In this document: in pieces, positions 39,001 to 51,515 of the stretch
Layout: each line of letters starts with the position of its first letter
Numbering within the stretch: the first letter of the stretch is position 1
DNA from: Rachycentron canadum
Lineage: Eukaryota; Chordata; Actinopteri; Carangiformes; Rachycentridae
Assembly (NCBI GenBank): GCA_038496675.1
Contig: CM076654.1
Coordinates: 14,158,207 to 14,222,206, forward strand
Length of the DNA stretch: 64,000 bases
Direction of reading: 5' to 3'
Program-made: the position numbers and the translations under genes
The notes under the pieces: generated by a model
Told to the model about the DNA's origin: nothing
What the model saw: only the letters and a program-made list of their open reading frames with translations
Database searches by the model: none

Positions 39001-40501
39001 ACGTCTTAGATGGATGTTACATGATCCAAGGGCAGTTTCCTGTCTGGCTGTTGACTCTGCTGCTGGGACTTTTTCTGTCTGCCATTGTCTTCTGCACCAC
39101 CACCAATGACACCCCCCCCAAATACCATCCAGTAAGTGTTTGTGAAGATAAAAAAAAAAACCAGACGATCCAAAATATGCAAGACACCCTTTTCTTTTTT
39201 TTTTTTTGGGTTGGGGGGGTTAGGGAGCTCTTTATTAACATAGTAGAAAATGTAATCGTAACGTTACATTTTGCAACATTTCACAACATCAGGAGTCTCC
39301 AGCCGTTGTAGCAGCTGTGTGGGGCTTCACTGAGACACAACAGTGCAAGCAGTGTTTAGCACGTTAGCATGATGAGAGTTAGTTAATGAGATATTTGGTC
39401 ATAAATTTTGACATAATGATCCTGGGGACCATTAATGTCTGTAAACAGTTGCGGCATCTTGTGTAATCGTTGATGAAATATTGAAGTCTACATGACACTG
39501 CCATCTTCAGCTAACATGGCTGTACTGCATATCATCATCACAATTCACCCATAATTTGAATCACTGTTCCTAAAACTTTTTTTTTTTTTTTTTTTTTACT
39601 AGATTGTATTTGTGTTTCTCTCATGATGATGAAATATGTCCTGTTCCACGTTTGCATGTGATTTATTTTTGTCCTATTTTTACTCTCTCCAGCTGTTTGC
39701 CCTTATGGGCTTTGTGGTGAGTGCGGTGTTGATCAGTGCTGCAGCCTCTGAAGTGGTCAGTCTTCTGCACATGCTCGGTGTGGTGCTCAGTCTCAGCAAC
39801 ACTGTGCTGGGGCTAACTCTGTTGGCCTGGGGCAACAGCGTAGGAGGTGATATTTGTGAACATAATTCCTTTATCTAAAAAAAAAAAAAAAAAATCAACA
39901 GATACATGCTTGATTTAAAATCAATAACTCTTCTTTTCAGATCTGTTCTCTGACATCACCATCGCCCGACAGGGTTATCCACGGATGGCCATATCTGCCT
40001 GCTTTGGAGGCATCATTTTCAGTATCCTTATTTTAACACGAGAACACGTGTTCCAGGATATAAAATCATAGGCTGTCAACTGTGTCCTTGACTATATTTT
40101 CCTCAGACATGTTGTTTGGAGTGGGTTTGGGATGTTTGCTGCAGATGATTAAAACACAATCTGATGTACAGGTAATCTTCTCCCTAAACATACAAATGAA
40201 GAGTTTACAGCTCAGGTCAACTGTACAGAGAAATTAAAGAACAGTTAAACAAGACTTGTTTTTGAAACCATGCACATGAATCATCTTTGCTTTTTTTTCT
40301 CCTCCTCAGTTTGAATCAGAGGGTTTGTTGACGTGGATTCTTGCAGGATCTCTGGGTTTGTCTCTGGTCCTGTCCTTTATCATTGTTCCACTGTGCCGGT
40401 TCCACTTGGGTCGACCCTACGGGTGCTTTCTGCTTGTCTTCTATGTCATCTTCCTTCTTATTGCACTACTCACAGAGTTTGGCAAGCTCCAGAGTGTATA
40501 G
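33472..40501 (+). CDS. slc8b1: SLC8B1 (NCLX), mitochondrial Na+/Li+/Ca2+ exchanger
   Basis: Inner-mitochondrial-membrane exchanger that extrudes matrix Ca2+ for Na+ or Li+. Exons 33472-33630, 34666-34818, 35196-35248, 35664-35721, 35820-35925, 36095-36262, 38077-38190, 38284-38361, 38481-38611, 38718-38859, 39010-39131, 39693-39846, 39941-40021, 40107-40171 and 40310-40501 give 591 aa (human 584). A hydrophobic leader starts at MFSAVFLSLLLVSCH. Alpha-repeat 1 is VTFLALGNGAPDIFSA and alpha-repeat 2 is LTLLAWGNSVGDLFSD followed by ITIARQGYPRMAISACFGG. Two clusters of membrane helices flank a soluble acidic loop (SSDSSDDDDYVPP) that is the expected regulatory region. Intron 6 is the longest (1.8 kb, very AT-rich). 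The donor of exon 5 (gttggc) is weak and directly followed by a CA tract, and the acceptor of exon 2 follows a TG tract. The gene converges with TPCN1. Confidence 0.95.
34635..34659 (+). repeat. (TG)n tract against the exon 2 acceptor of SLC8B1
   Basis: Twelve or so TG units end six bases before the exon (tactcag|TGTGATG at 34666), so the transcript carries a UG run in place of a normal polypyrimidine tract. Confidence 0.9.
35931..36014 (+). repeat. (CA)n tract just inside SLC8B1 intron 5
   Basis: About 40 CA units start five bases after the donor of exon 5 and fill half of this 169-bp intron. Confidence 0.95.
36263..38076. other. long AT-rich intron 6 of SLC8B1
   Basis: About 1.8 kb of AT-rich sequence rich in TTAATT and AATTTAATT motifs. 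The short reading frame at 37352-37660 has no recognisable homology and crosses no splice signal. I see no nested gene. Confidence 0.6.
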
Positions 40502-41510
40502 ACCTAACACTGAGGCCAGTCTGAAAAGAGGGACGTCCTCCAGTAAAGCAACATGACACACTGGAACAGAGACTGCACCGAGTACTCACTGAAGACAACT
40601 TCTATACAAGATACCGATGCACTATTTTTAAAAAACCTTTTTGTGGAACCAAGAAGGCAAAATATATGACAAAATGCTCAGGGAGAGCTAAAACTGATCA
40701 TACAGTGCCTTTTATCCAGCTTCTTGTTTGAGCTGAGAAAGTACTTTGATTCTAGAGGGAAAACTACAACTCTTTAAAACATTGTGAATGAACTCAATGT
40801 ACTCTACATGAAAACATTGGAAATTGTTGCTTTTGGGTAAATAAATAATTTTGGCTTGGTATTTGTATTTACAGGTCATAATTAAATTAATTTATTAAAT
40901 GATACATTGCACGCAAATAAGGAGTTACCAGCAGCAAAAATACATCAATGCATTTGACATTTTGAACTGTTTATTAAAATCCCTTATTAACTAACTCAAA
41001 TACATTACAGAATAAGAAGTTATATAAAAGTAAAACACTTTGAGTCTGTTGAGACATTAGTTAGGAGTGACACTGTAACTGTTTTGAGCTAAAAGGAGTT
41101 TAAGTCTTTATACTTTTGGTTTTAAGACAACAAAGTGTCTGTGTTAATACTGATCAGATGAGCCACTGAACTAAGGCATCAGGTTTAAGTACTACATGAT
41201 TTACTAGAATTCACAAACGGCCTACAGCAGTACACATACACAACATACTGTGGTAGTTACAGGTTCCCTTTGTTTGCTGCAGTCTTTGAAAAGGCCAGAA
41301 AAAGGGCAACGCTCAACGCTCCCATCAGAGCAACAGACCTGCACTGCTGTCTCTCATCTGTCTCACATCAGTCTGAAAGGCCTCGGGGCAAGTTACTCAC
41401 TTGCAAACAGTGAGCATGGGGCAACTGGAGAAGACCTGGACTGATGGGGTTTCTCAGCATCAATAAAACACTGAGATCATGGTGTGTAAGTACCACTTGC
41501 AAACTGCGTG
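40502..41510. terminator. convergent 3' UTRs of SLC8B1 (+) and TPCN1 (-)
   Basis: The two genes end tail to tail with 1.0 kb between the stop codons. AATAAA at 40840-40845 suits SLC8B1. On the minus strand AATAAA (TTTATT on +, 40970-40975) suits TPCN1. The processed transcripts need not overlap if these signals are used. Confidence 0.6.
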
Positions 41511-42211
41511 TTAGTTGATGCTGTGAGGTCCAGTCTGTGAGTTGAGCTGAGGCTCTGGAAAGGGAGACGGGTCAGAGACGGGACTGTCCAGATTCCGCTC
41601 CAGGCTTTGGTCTGGTTGAGGCAGGTTTTCCCTTGAATACTCTGCATACCACTCCTGGAGAAATATGATGTAGAAGAGATCAGGAGGACAAACTAACCAT
41701 TGGTATGGTATTCAGTATTATTTCTTCAGTTCCTTACCTGCATCTCTTCCTCATACATTTTCATGCTGAGGTCACTTTTTGTCCTAGATCTGCGTCCTAG
41801 GTATACCAGAGATGAATGCTGTACACATCACAGCAGGAGGGAAAGCTAGTTAGTGGAGCTTTATGGAAAGAGTAAAATGATTTTATTATGTCTAACTATG
41901 TGTGTGTGTTCTTACCCCACTCCTGTCCATAGCTTGTAGGACTCCCTGTAGAGAGCTGAGGGAGGACAGTCCTGGGCATGTCTGTTTGTACAGCTCTAGA
42001 GTGGCTAGAGCTTCATCTCGACTCACCTCTACTTCAAACACAATCCCGTTCTCATCTACACACACAGAAATTAAAATGACTCATCGATCACTAATTCACA
42101 CTCCACAGTTAAATATGGAGCTAAAATCAAATCAAAGCATTTTATTGGATAATCTGTGCAAGAAATAGCACAGATGATCAAGCATGATAGTTGTCATGAA
42201 ATGTATACACA

Positions 42212-42270
<59 letters not shown>

Positions 42271-45200
42271 CCCACCCTCTGGGTTCTCCAGTGGTTCCCG
42301 GTTCTTGCGGCTGTAGTTCATGCGGAACACAAATGCATCCAGAATGAACGCTACAATGATGGTCATCACCACCTGGACAGGGCACAGACAAAATGACAAA
42401 CACATCGCCTGGCACATTCCTACAGACAGAAAAACTAAGGATGTATTTATGACTTTTACAAACACATCACAGACACTGACGCGACCACAGAGGCCTCACC
42501 ATGGTAACTATGTAAAAGGTCATGAAGTACAGGCGACTCCAGTGGCTTGTCATAGAGGTCACACCTTCCTGTGACATAGTAAACACAGCAGCAGTCAGAC
42601 AGTGACACCTACTGATCAATGTGAAGACTGCAGAGTGGATGACAAATGACTTGGTCTTACCATAGTGATGTACCAGTTATTGACCACAGTCAGTTCAAAC
42701 AGAGTCACTGCAGGAAAAAACAAAAGAAAAGGATCGTCACATTAAAAAAAATGAAAATTTACAGACTTGGAGAGAAAAAGCTCATATGCGCCACTATCTA
42801 TAAAAAAACCCCCAACCAAAATGTGTGAAGTATTTTATTCCTAAAATCTTCGCTGTTGTCCAGAAACTATGACATATGACTGAGTTGTGCTGTCACACTG
42901 AGTGACAATTTAGGAATGACCCTTTTTTTAATAAATAATCAAGACAATAATATTTGTAATAATAGTCATAAATTGATTGACTTGTTCTCAGTAGGAATCC
43001 ATGGGCTTGCAGTCTACAAGCACAGACAAGCTGGCGAAGACAGATTTACACATAATTGGTTTTGGTCTTTTCATGACATTTGTAGACAATAACAAAAATA
43101 ACTTGATCACACATGAGATGATTTACCAAAGCTGCTGAGGATGTTGTTGAAGTTATTGAGATAATAGTAGCCTTCTTCCAACACTGTTTTATTGCCATAT
43201 GTGATGTTGATCTGTCTGTAGGAGTCTGCCACTGTGCTGGTGCTGAGAAAAAAATGGATGGAAGTAGTTACAAGAAATGCACATTATTTATCCTCTTATG
43301 TTACAAGGTATAGGAAAATGCAGGAAACCTGATACTGAGATCCCAATACCGAGAATAAGACAAGACTCACTTGCAGCAATTTGGGTAAACCACATCTGCA
43401 AAGAACTCCATCCCCACAATTGCAAAGGAGTAGTAGAAGATTATCAACGTCAATCCCAGACTTGCCATCCTGGGGAAGAGCTCAAACATGGTGTCCAAGA
43501 CATTACGATACCTCTGCTTTATCTTAAACAACCTGTCAAACATGACACAATAAAGTTTAAATAGGAAATATAAACAGTGCCTTTTGTAAATTATCTGCTG
43601 AAATTGTAGAAGTAAAAATGAAAGCACACCGGAGTAGCTGAAGTGGTCTGAGCACTACAATAAAGTAAAATGGCTCCATATCGAAGGCAAGAGCAATGAG
43701 GCCCAGGAAGGCAAACACTGTCACTGAGAAGTCAAACCTGGAAAGATAAGCAAGGATAATCATTAAAAATACTGAACCAGTGTTGGGAACATGTTCAAAT
43801 CACATTTAGCCATAATTTAGGTTTTAATCAAAAAACCCTTTTATTACTTACAGATTCCACCCTGAGCTGAAATAAGCCATTGGCCCCAAACCTGTAATTT
43901 TCAATAACACCTCTACACCATAAACTAAAAGTGGAAAGACAGAGGCAGAGTTCATATTAGTGTAAGTGAACAGTTACTGTTGAATCTGTGTGTCTTTATG
44001 TGAGTGGGAGACAGCATGCATACTACTCACTGGTCAGGAAAACAATGTAACTCCAGGGAACAAATCTAGACCATGAAAAGCCACCTGGAGGAAGAGAAGA
44101 AGGTGAGACATCTGGACCTCAACACTCTTTAATGTCTTTAAAGTTAATGTTAATGTTGTCAAGAGAGATCTTACTATTCAGTGTGTATGTCTCCACAAGG
44201 ATCCACACCCCATTGATGGCCACAACCACATCTGCAGTCACAAGAAAAGGTTAAAAGGTTCATGATGGAAGACGTCTGAATATCTTTGAGGACAGCTGGG
44301 AGAATGTAAATGATTACACTTACACATGGCATATTGAAAAGCCTTTGACTTCACCAGCAGGTTGATCCCTATTTCAGTAGAGAGTTAAACATTGACAATA
44401 AGGAACTGAGAGACAAATTTGTTTAGTCTATAACCATAACAGGAGAAATCACTTGCCTTTGAAAATAAGGAAGGTTGTGTGTGGAAGGTCATCAAACCAA
44501 TGTTCTCCACTGCGTCGTGCCTAAACAACACACATATATACAGCATATATTGAAAAAACAGAAGAAAGGATACAGGAAATAGTGAATTATAGCTACACTG
44601 TGCAAGTGGTATGCTACTTACCTTCCATTTAAGGCCAGTGACCTCATAAAACTTATAAAAGTCCTGTAGACTGCAGCAGAGCAGACATTTAAATGTTACA
44701 GTGCTATTAAATGCAGAGGGATGCTGGGTGAAATAAAAGTGTGCGTCAGGCTGTTACCTGAGCATTGCAGCCCCTGAGGTGTTAAGAGCTTTAAATGTAA
44801 GGAAGCGGTCTCTCGCAGACATGCGTGGTCGGTAAAAACGCATCAGACCGTCAAACTGTTTCAGTGATACACCCAACGGTCTCTGGAGAGAAAAGAGCAG
44901 TGATGTCAAACACAGAGGCCACGAGTGCTTTGAAAAATAAATTAATATAAAATAACAGTGCATCAAAATAACATACAGTGCATTACACTACATGAAACAG
45001 TGAGATCATACCTGCCGGCTGACTAACAGCTGGAAGGCATGGTCAATAGCAGAACGTTTGTGAAGCAGAAGAGATTTAAACTTCATCTTCTCGACATCAT
45101 TAAATGTATCAAACACGACTGCAAGGAGCTGGAGAGAGTGACAGAGATCATAACAGTGTTGTGGGGCTGATGAGCAATCACATAAAAAGGACTAATTAGA

Positions 45201-46892
45201 TGCCATGCCATACCATTTCATTCAGGAGTCAAATACACAGAATGCTACTGCTAATACAGAGAAGCATTGGGCCAGACATTTTGGAAGTATTGAAAAGGTT
45301 ATTTGTACCAGGTTCATGATGAAGTAGAGCTCTATGGAGAGATAAACAATGAAGAAGACACAGGACCATCGGTTCTTGGAATATGCTGGCATCATTACAT
45401 CAGGGAAACTATGAGAAAGAGGAAACCAGGAGATACAAAATGAAAACTGTGGAATCAACTGAAATATACATGTAATGGATGAAAAGATTCATGCTGAGGT
45501 CTAGAAGAAGGAAGTACCACTTGCATGGCATGTGTGTAAAAAAAAAACAAACAAAAAAAAAAAAACAGCCTCTCATGTAATGCTGTACTTACTTTGCTGT
45601 GGTCAGCAGCACAAAAAGACTGACAAGGCTGTTTTCCAAAGTGTTGAAGTACTGTGGAGGGAGGAGAGGTTTTAAGTCAGAAAATCTGACTACAACTGAA
45701 ACAAAAGCCAAAGAGAAAAGCACCACCCAAGACCTACCGGGTCAGCAGTGTTTGGAGAGAAAAGGCAGAAACCTGGAAGAGACAAAAAGTAAATCAAATA
45801 CAGAGTAACAGAAATCTGACCCCCTAACTTAACTTCAACTAGGGAAGATAAGAAGCGACAGCATTTATGTAATATATGTTCAACAACTATATATTCTTAC
45901 CCAAGATAGCAAATATAACCATGAAGAAAAGCAACAGCAGGAGGATGTCAATAAAAGGTGGGAGGGACTGGAAGATCTGACGCAAGTTTCTGATTGAATG
46001 AAAGAATCTGTGTCAGTGACGAGTGCGTTCAACATTTAAATCGGTGGTGTCTGTTGGTTGGAGGTAACTGACTCACAAAGCAGTGAGATTAAAACTGAAT
46101 TCATGTCAACGAGCAGTACATGTCATTTTTAAAAGACTCGACTGTGTCAATCTGTGAACATGTTTGTTTAGGTCATTATCACCTTCGCACGGCACCACAG
46201 TATCTACAGTCCACCAGGAATATGGGCCTGAGAGCTCTGGTCACTCGCACATGAGATGTCTGTCTGATCAGAACCACTATGGCCTCCACAAACTGTAGCA
46301 GCAACACACATGTCTGGGCAAGGAGAGGAGATAACATGAATAATATACAGTAACAGTATCTGAATTAGTGTTATCAGAAACAAACATCATGTTACCTTCA
46401 CCATGGTCCTCTTGTGTCGTATGAAGGTGTGGAAGCCTAACCAGCGGAGTTTCATGCATAGCTCAAATGCCACCATAACCAAAGCCAAGAGCTCCAGCGT
46501 GGCATGAACCTACAGAGGAGTCACATACACAGGAGCTTTTCACAGGTGTGTACAACCTTGTGGGTATGTGTGTTGGTGTTTCTGTGTATTTGTTCACTCA
46601 CGTATACATCTAGGCGGAGTGAGGGCACAGCGGGAGCTTCGCATAGCGACAGCATCATCAGCAGCAGGCCTGTCAGCAGCTCCATCATGTAGAACAGGTG
46701 GTTGTGGGCAAACAGGTATGCTGCCAGTGCCTTTGGGTTTCGAGGGTGGGTGAAGAACTTATCATTGTTCTCTCCTTCCTGTACATAAATTCAAAAGACA
46801 CATATAAGCAACATCCTGAACAACTAATGTCCACCACTACAGAGCAGTACCTGAGGTCTGAGAAACACACTGCAGGAGCTGAAGTTAAATAT

Positions 46893-46944
<52 letters not shown>

Positions 46945-49900
46945 ATATAGTACCTGCTTTGACATATGACTCAGAGCAGGACATAAGCAAACAATAAAAT
47001 TAAATAATTGCAATATGCAGAAAGACACCATAAGGCAAAAAAAGGGGGGATTTAAATAATAATAATAAAAAGGATAACATAGCAAAGTATAAAAAGAGGT
47101 GAGGCAAAGGAAAAAGACGACAACACATAAAAGTAAGTCTATAAAAATTAGTTTTTAGAAGTGATTTAAAAGAAGTCACTGATTCTGCCTCATCTCCTCA
47201 GTGAGATTGTTCCAGAGTCGACGGGCTCTGATGGAAAAAGCGCGGTCACCTCTAGATTTAAGCCTCCACTTGGAACAACAGAAGGGCTCCACCCAAGGAT
47301 CTAAGGCAGTATACTGGCTCATAAGGACTTAGTAGATCAGTTATATAACTTGGCACCATATACACAAACAGAGGCAGTAACTGCCTCATCGCATTCGATG
47401 CTGTAACAGACACATCACTAATGTTAATCAATTAAACTTTGCTTTTCCAGCTATACGGTTTATCTGAAAACACTTTTTATTGTACTAAATGTGAAAATGT
47501 TTTGTGTGGTGGAAGACGTCATAACTCAGACCTGAGACCAGCTACCAAAAAAAAAATCTTTCAAAGGCAAAAACCTACCAAATACACATCACCCTTCACA
47601 TAGAGTCAAATGCTCTTATAGCTGGATCTGCTGAATATATAATATTTACTGTATCTGTCTATAAAGTTGTAGCACCTCTCATCATAATTGAACTGATTAT
47701 AACCTGGATCTTTTGAATACAATATTATTAACAATTGTTAATAAAGTTATTGTTATTAAACAAATTCTATATTTGTGTCTCCCTCTTTTGAAATTTGCAG
47801 CTCCTTGTATATGATGTGACATTTTTATTACTTCCTGGAGCTGTTCATGATGTGAATATAGCTCATTGGTCTACAAGTAATAGAGTGCAGAGTGCGTAAT
47901 AAAAACAATCATATAAACATAATAACTGTTCTTATTGCTCTGTACCTGCAGGTAGATGGCTGCCTCTTGGTAGTTCATCTCCCAGCTTTGCCGTAATGAC
48001 ACATTCTGGGCTCTATGGTTTTGTGGCCCAGGAGTTGAGATCACAGCATTGTTCACTATGTCATAGTTGCCTCCACCTCCATCTGGAAGAAAAAACACAA
48101 GTGTCAGTGAATTAATACTGCCCTTATTTTTGCAGGGAAGTAGAACAAACTGGAACTTAAATTAGCTTGCCTTTTCAATTCAATGCTTATTCTTTGTATA
48201 AAACTATATATATGTCTCTCTCATACACACACAAAGAGCACATAGAGGAGTGGGCGCCTACCAATGCAGTCTAGCTGAAACTGTAAGGCAATAGGAGGAG
48301 ATCACTCCTGGACTCTCGTTATGGGTCTGATCTTCATGGAAACCAGCTGCCTGCCCACATAAGCACTCCATTGATCAGTTTGGATTTGTCTGTGTGTCTC
48401 ACTTGTGTGGGTGTATTGTGGTCCCTGAAGTCCACCGCACAAACATGTACATGTGTGTGTGCGTGTCAATCACAGTATACTGGTCTCGTTCCAGCATCCA
48501 CACACATCTGGAGATATAGATTGCCAAACATTCCACTCAGGCTTGAGGCAATCTCCAGAAACACAGTCACAAGTGGAAGTCCTGATGTGAGTCCTCAGCG
48601 ATCCAGAAATATCCAGAATCAATGTGAAACTGGAGACAGAAAACCACTCAAAACAACTGACAGTGCAACTTTGACAACCAATTGTTTCTTTTGTAGAGAA
48701 ACGTCTTTTACAGTCACCATGATGAAAGATACTATAGTAATAACCAGTAAGAGTGAAATGGTACTTAAACACCCTCCTGCCTTAGCAGCAGAGTTTGAAC
48801 TTTGAACTGAGAGCTCAGTCCAGTCAGTAAGAAAGTGCTATGTTTGCACTGATATCACATTGGCTATTATAGCTCCTTCCTGCCACAGACAGGATACAGA
48901 CACAAGACAGATAAACCACACGAGGAATTAACAACAAGATTGAGTGTGACTAACTTCAGAAGACCGGGAGGCTTAGAATAATGAAAGATTAATCCAAATG
49001 AACTGAACATTCTCTAATAATATTCATTTAAAGATTCATGGTCTGATTTAAGCAGGATTACTCATAAAAGTACATCATAGATTCTTTCTTGAAAAAGCAA
49101 TCTCTCCATGTGTCTTTCTGCAGTGTGCAAGTCTATCTGAGTGACCTTCTCACAGTCTGTACATCACATGTTTCTGCTTCAGGCACAACTTGGAATAAAA
49201 TGCAGAGGAGACCATATGAGTCTCAGAAATGCAGCCCCAAACATTTCCTGTCCACCATGACCGCAGCCGATTAAGCTGAAGTGTGAAAATCAAATTCCAG
49301 TCCAGCGGCAGTCTGGCTGTTATCCTGACAGGAGTACACCCTGTGTCTGCTGAGTGCCATTCCAACCCCTCATTTGTTTGAGAACAATTACATGTTTGGA
49401 GCTTCCACTCAATAACACGGTGGGGTCAGGCTCACAGAAACACAAACTCAACAGTCATGACTTTCTCCCAGGAAAAACAAAATCTAGTTTTGTGCTGATC
49501 TGAAGGGTCCTTGTCACCAGCAATAAAACTTAACTCCAAACTTCTATCCAAGCATATGATTTGTCACTGAGGTGATACAATGCAGCCTTCTTTCGCAGTG
49601 TCCGGGTTCAAACTCCCTCTCTTTCCAGAAAGCTCCAACAATAATCAGCAAGAATAGTGTAATGCTTCCTCATTGTTTACCACCTAGATATCCTGACAAA
49701 AAAAACCAAAAAACTCTACTCTTCCTGTTCACCTCCAGAGCCAGAGAAAATGATCCTGTAAGCTCACACACAGACACTCTTACACACGGGCTACAGACAT
49801 TCACACACACAACACACATATGAGCAACAGGGAGGGGCTGAGGGCTCCGCTGTCTGCTGAGGCAGCAGTTTCTCAGATGGGTCATTTTGTAGCTTATATG

Positions 49901-50684
49901 TGAGGAATACAAAGGGTGCAGGATTACTATGTTTACTGGATGCATGGATAACCATACATACTGTGCATGCGCACTCACACACGTGATCACAGGAGCCTGG
50001 TGAACAATATGTTTTCTCATTTAAAGACGTGTGGCCTGGATGTGCAGCATGCATGAAGCTGACTATCAACAATGGCTTCATACCACATCAGTACAAACCT
50101 GGTAAGTAAATGAGCATTGACTTCATTGAACAAAATATACTGCTGTAATAAGTATTCGTCCATAAACAACACTATATAACACTTAAAATGCAAGTAGAAA
50201 AACCAACGCATCACCACTCAGGCAACAGTAATGTGAGCTAGTTTGTATACTTTTGTACTTTTCAGTCATTTTCATTTGTTTATCATTTTGGAGACTGGAG
50301 TTTGTGGTCATTATCTAATAATTTGTTCAGGCTATTTAATCATTGGCGGTAAACTAGAAACACCCATCAGTTTATTACAATGCATTAGCACTAAAACCAC
50401 CATGAAGTTGAACCAGCACCCTTTTACATAGTTTAAGAACACTGCAAATCATAATCTTCATTAAAATATTACTGATGTGTGTATGTATGTAGGCAAATCA
50501 GTGTATTTGTGCTTTAACCGTATATCTAACACCATGCATAATACATTCACAGTCTTCATGACTCCTGAGGATTTCAGGGAAACACAAACTTACTCTCGTC
50601 TCCTCTCTCCGTCTCCTCGTTGAGCAGACCGCTGTTTGCTTCGTCCCAGGTCAAGATGAGAGGCACATCGTCGTCAGACTCCAT
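41511..50684 (-). CDS. tpcn1: TPCN1, two-pore cation channel 1
   Basis: Endolysosomal two-domain voltage-gated-like channel passing Na+/Ca2+ and linked to PI(3,5)P2 and NAADP signalling. Twenty-six exons read on the minus strand from 50594-50684 (ATG at 50684) to 41511-41654, giving 826 aa (human 816). The start reads MESDDDVPLILTWDE, like the human DDDVPLILT. Landmarks in order are NYQEAAIYLQEGENNDKFF, FELCMKLRWLG and SHVRVTRALRPIFLVDCRYC (S4 of repeat I), selectivity filter I TTANFPDVMMP, linker HKRSAIDHAF, S4 of repeat II YFIVVLRPLQLLR and filter II TVVNNWYIT, then a C-terminal tail with RRSRTKSDLSMKMYEEEMQEWY. Other exons include 47946-48082, 46602-46778, 46396-46509, 46183-46313, 45901-45989, 45738-45772, 45012-45128, 44758-44882, 43371-43532, 43127-43242 and 41916-42055. 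Intron 13 has a GC donor, and a TG tract follows the exon 23 donor. Intron 1 is 2.5 kb. Confidence 0.96.
42213..42268 (-). repeat. (CA)n tract, read as (TG)n directly after the TPCN1 exon 23 donor
   Basis: On the transcribed strand the donor gtgggact at 42275 runs within a few bases into about 28 TG units. Confidence 0.93.
46893..46940. repeat. (CA)n microsatellite in TPCN1 intron 2
   Basis: About 24 CA units, roughly 115 bp upstream (in gene orientation) of exon 3. Confidence 0.95.
47095..47410. mobile_element. dispersed teleost repeat in TPCN1 intron 2, class uncertain
   Basis: The block with ATAAAAGTAAGT, then TTTTAGAAGTGATTTAAAAG, CAGAGTCGACGGGCTCTGA and AAAGCGCGGTCACCTCTAG resembles a family seen in many fish introns and UTRs. 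Most of it is translatable only with stops. I recognise the motif string but cannot assign a transposon class or exact ends. Confidence 0.5.
48083..50593. other. TPCN1 intron 1
   Basis: The 2.5-kb intron holds moderately GC sequence with several short reading frames (for instance 48371-48805 +). None resembles a known protein, and none is bounded by convincing start and splice signals. Confidence 0.6.
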
Positions 50685-50754
50685 ACTAACAGATAAACAG
50701 GCTGCAGCCCGCCTTTATTTGCTAACGTCCAGTGAAAGATAAACTAAGCAACCG

Positions 50755-50776
50755 ACACTAGTTAAATAACTAGTGT
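50755..50776. promoter_or_regulatory. 10-bp perfect inverted repeat upstream of TPCN1
   Basis: ACACTAGTTA and TAACTAGTGT flank a 2-base spacer, 71 bp upstream of the TPCN1 start codon. It could be a binding site for a dimeric factor. No known motif was recognised. Confidence 0.45.
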
Positions 50777-51502
50777 GCTTTGCAAACCGCAGGACAACTG
50801 CACATCTTGGGTGCTAACGGCTACAATATTAACCTTCAAACTGAGTACTTCTAATGTCGTGCTAGCCAAGCCAATAGCTAAAGACCAGTTGAAATGTCTC
50901 TGGGGAGACATGCAACACAGGAACCGACGGGTTTTAAGTTGTGTGAGGCGGTCAAGGCCTGGTGGCTGCAGATTCAGTCTGTGTCCTACCACAGATGACA
51001 TCTGTCACCGACTCAACTGGTTGTCTGTCATCCTGGCTAACAAGCTCACACTGTCCGTCTCTGTCCATTGCGGCACCGTCACCGCACAGCGGGCTTTGTG
51101 CTGAATTAAAGACCCTCTTCGTGTTCTGGTAACATTTCATCGATGCCTAAGTAAAGCCGTTTTATATCTAGTGTAATATTTCCACATCAAAACAATACCC
51201 AACACTCACTAACGACACAACAATAGCCCTACAGACACTGTGGCCACAGCTACATCAACAAACTTTCGCGACACTGAAGCGACTCACGGCAGGCTCGGTG
51301 GACCGTTGTCAAAATTTCAAAATAAAAGTCGGTGTTTGTCAAACAATACCATAAACCCGCTCATTGAATGTTATCGCATTCAAAACATTTATCCATACGT
51401 TTACCTAACTTTATATAACAAATACGAAATGCGTTAATTTTTTCCCGTCATAAACAATCCGCATTGTACGCCAATGACGTTTTACTGTAACCCGCATTCG
51501 TG

Positions 51503-51515
51503 GTTTCCTAGCAAC
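51503..51515 (+). promoter_or_regulatory. RFX X-box upstream of IQCD
   Basis: GTTTCCTAGCAAC matches the X-box consensus RYYNYY-N1-RRNRAC at every position. It lies 31 bp before the first ATG of the IQCD 5' exon. X-boxes bind RFX factors and mark genes of motile and sensory cilia, which suits an axonemal gene. Confidence 0.75.

Noticed and set aside
41250..41444. 65-codon frame between SLC8B1 and TPCN1
   Set aside because: It lies in the antisense of the TPCN1 3' UTR, with no domain or start context.
47095..47410. Possible extra TPCN1 exon
   Set aside because: The stretch contains stops in the gene's frame and looks like a dispersed repeat; exons 2 and 3 join in phase without it.
48371..48805. 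144-codon frame in TPCN1 intron 1
   Set aside because: It has no recognisable domain, low-complexity composition, no splice or promoter support, and an equally long antisense frame.
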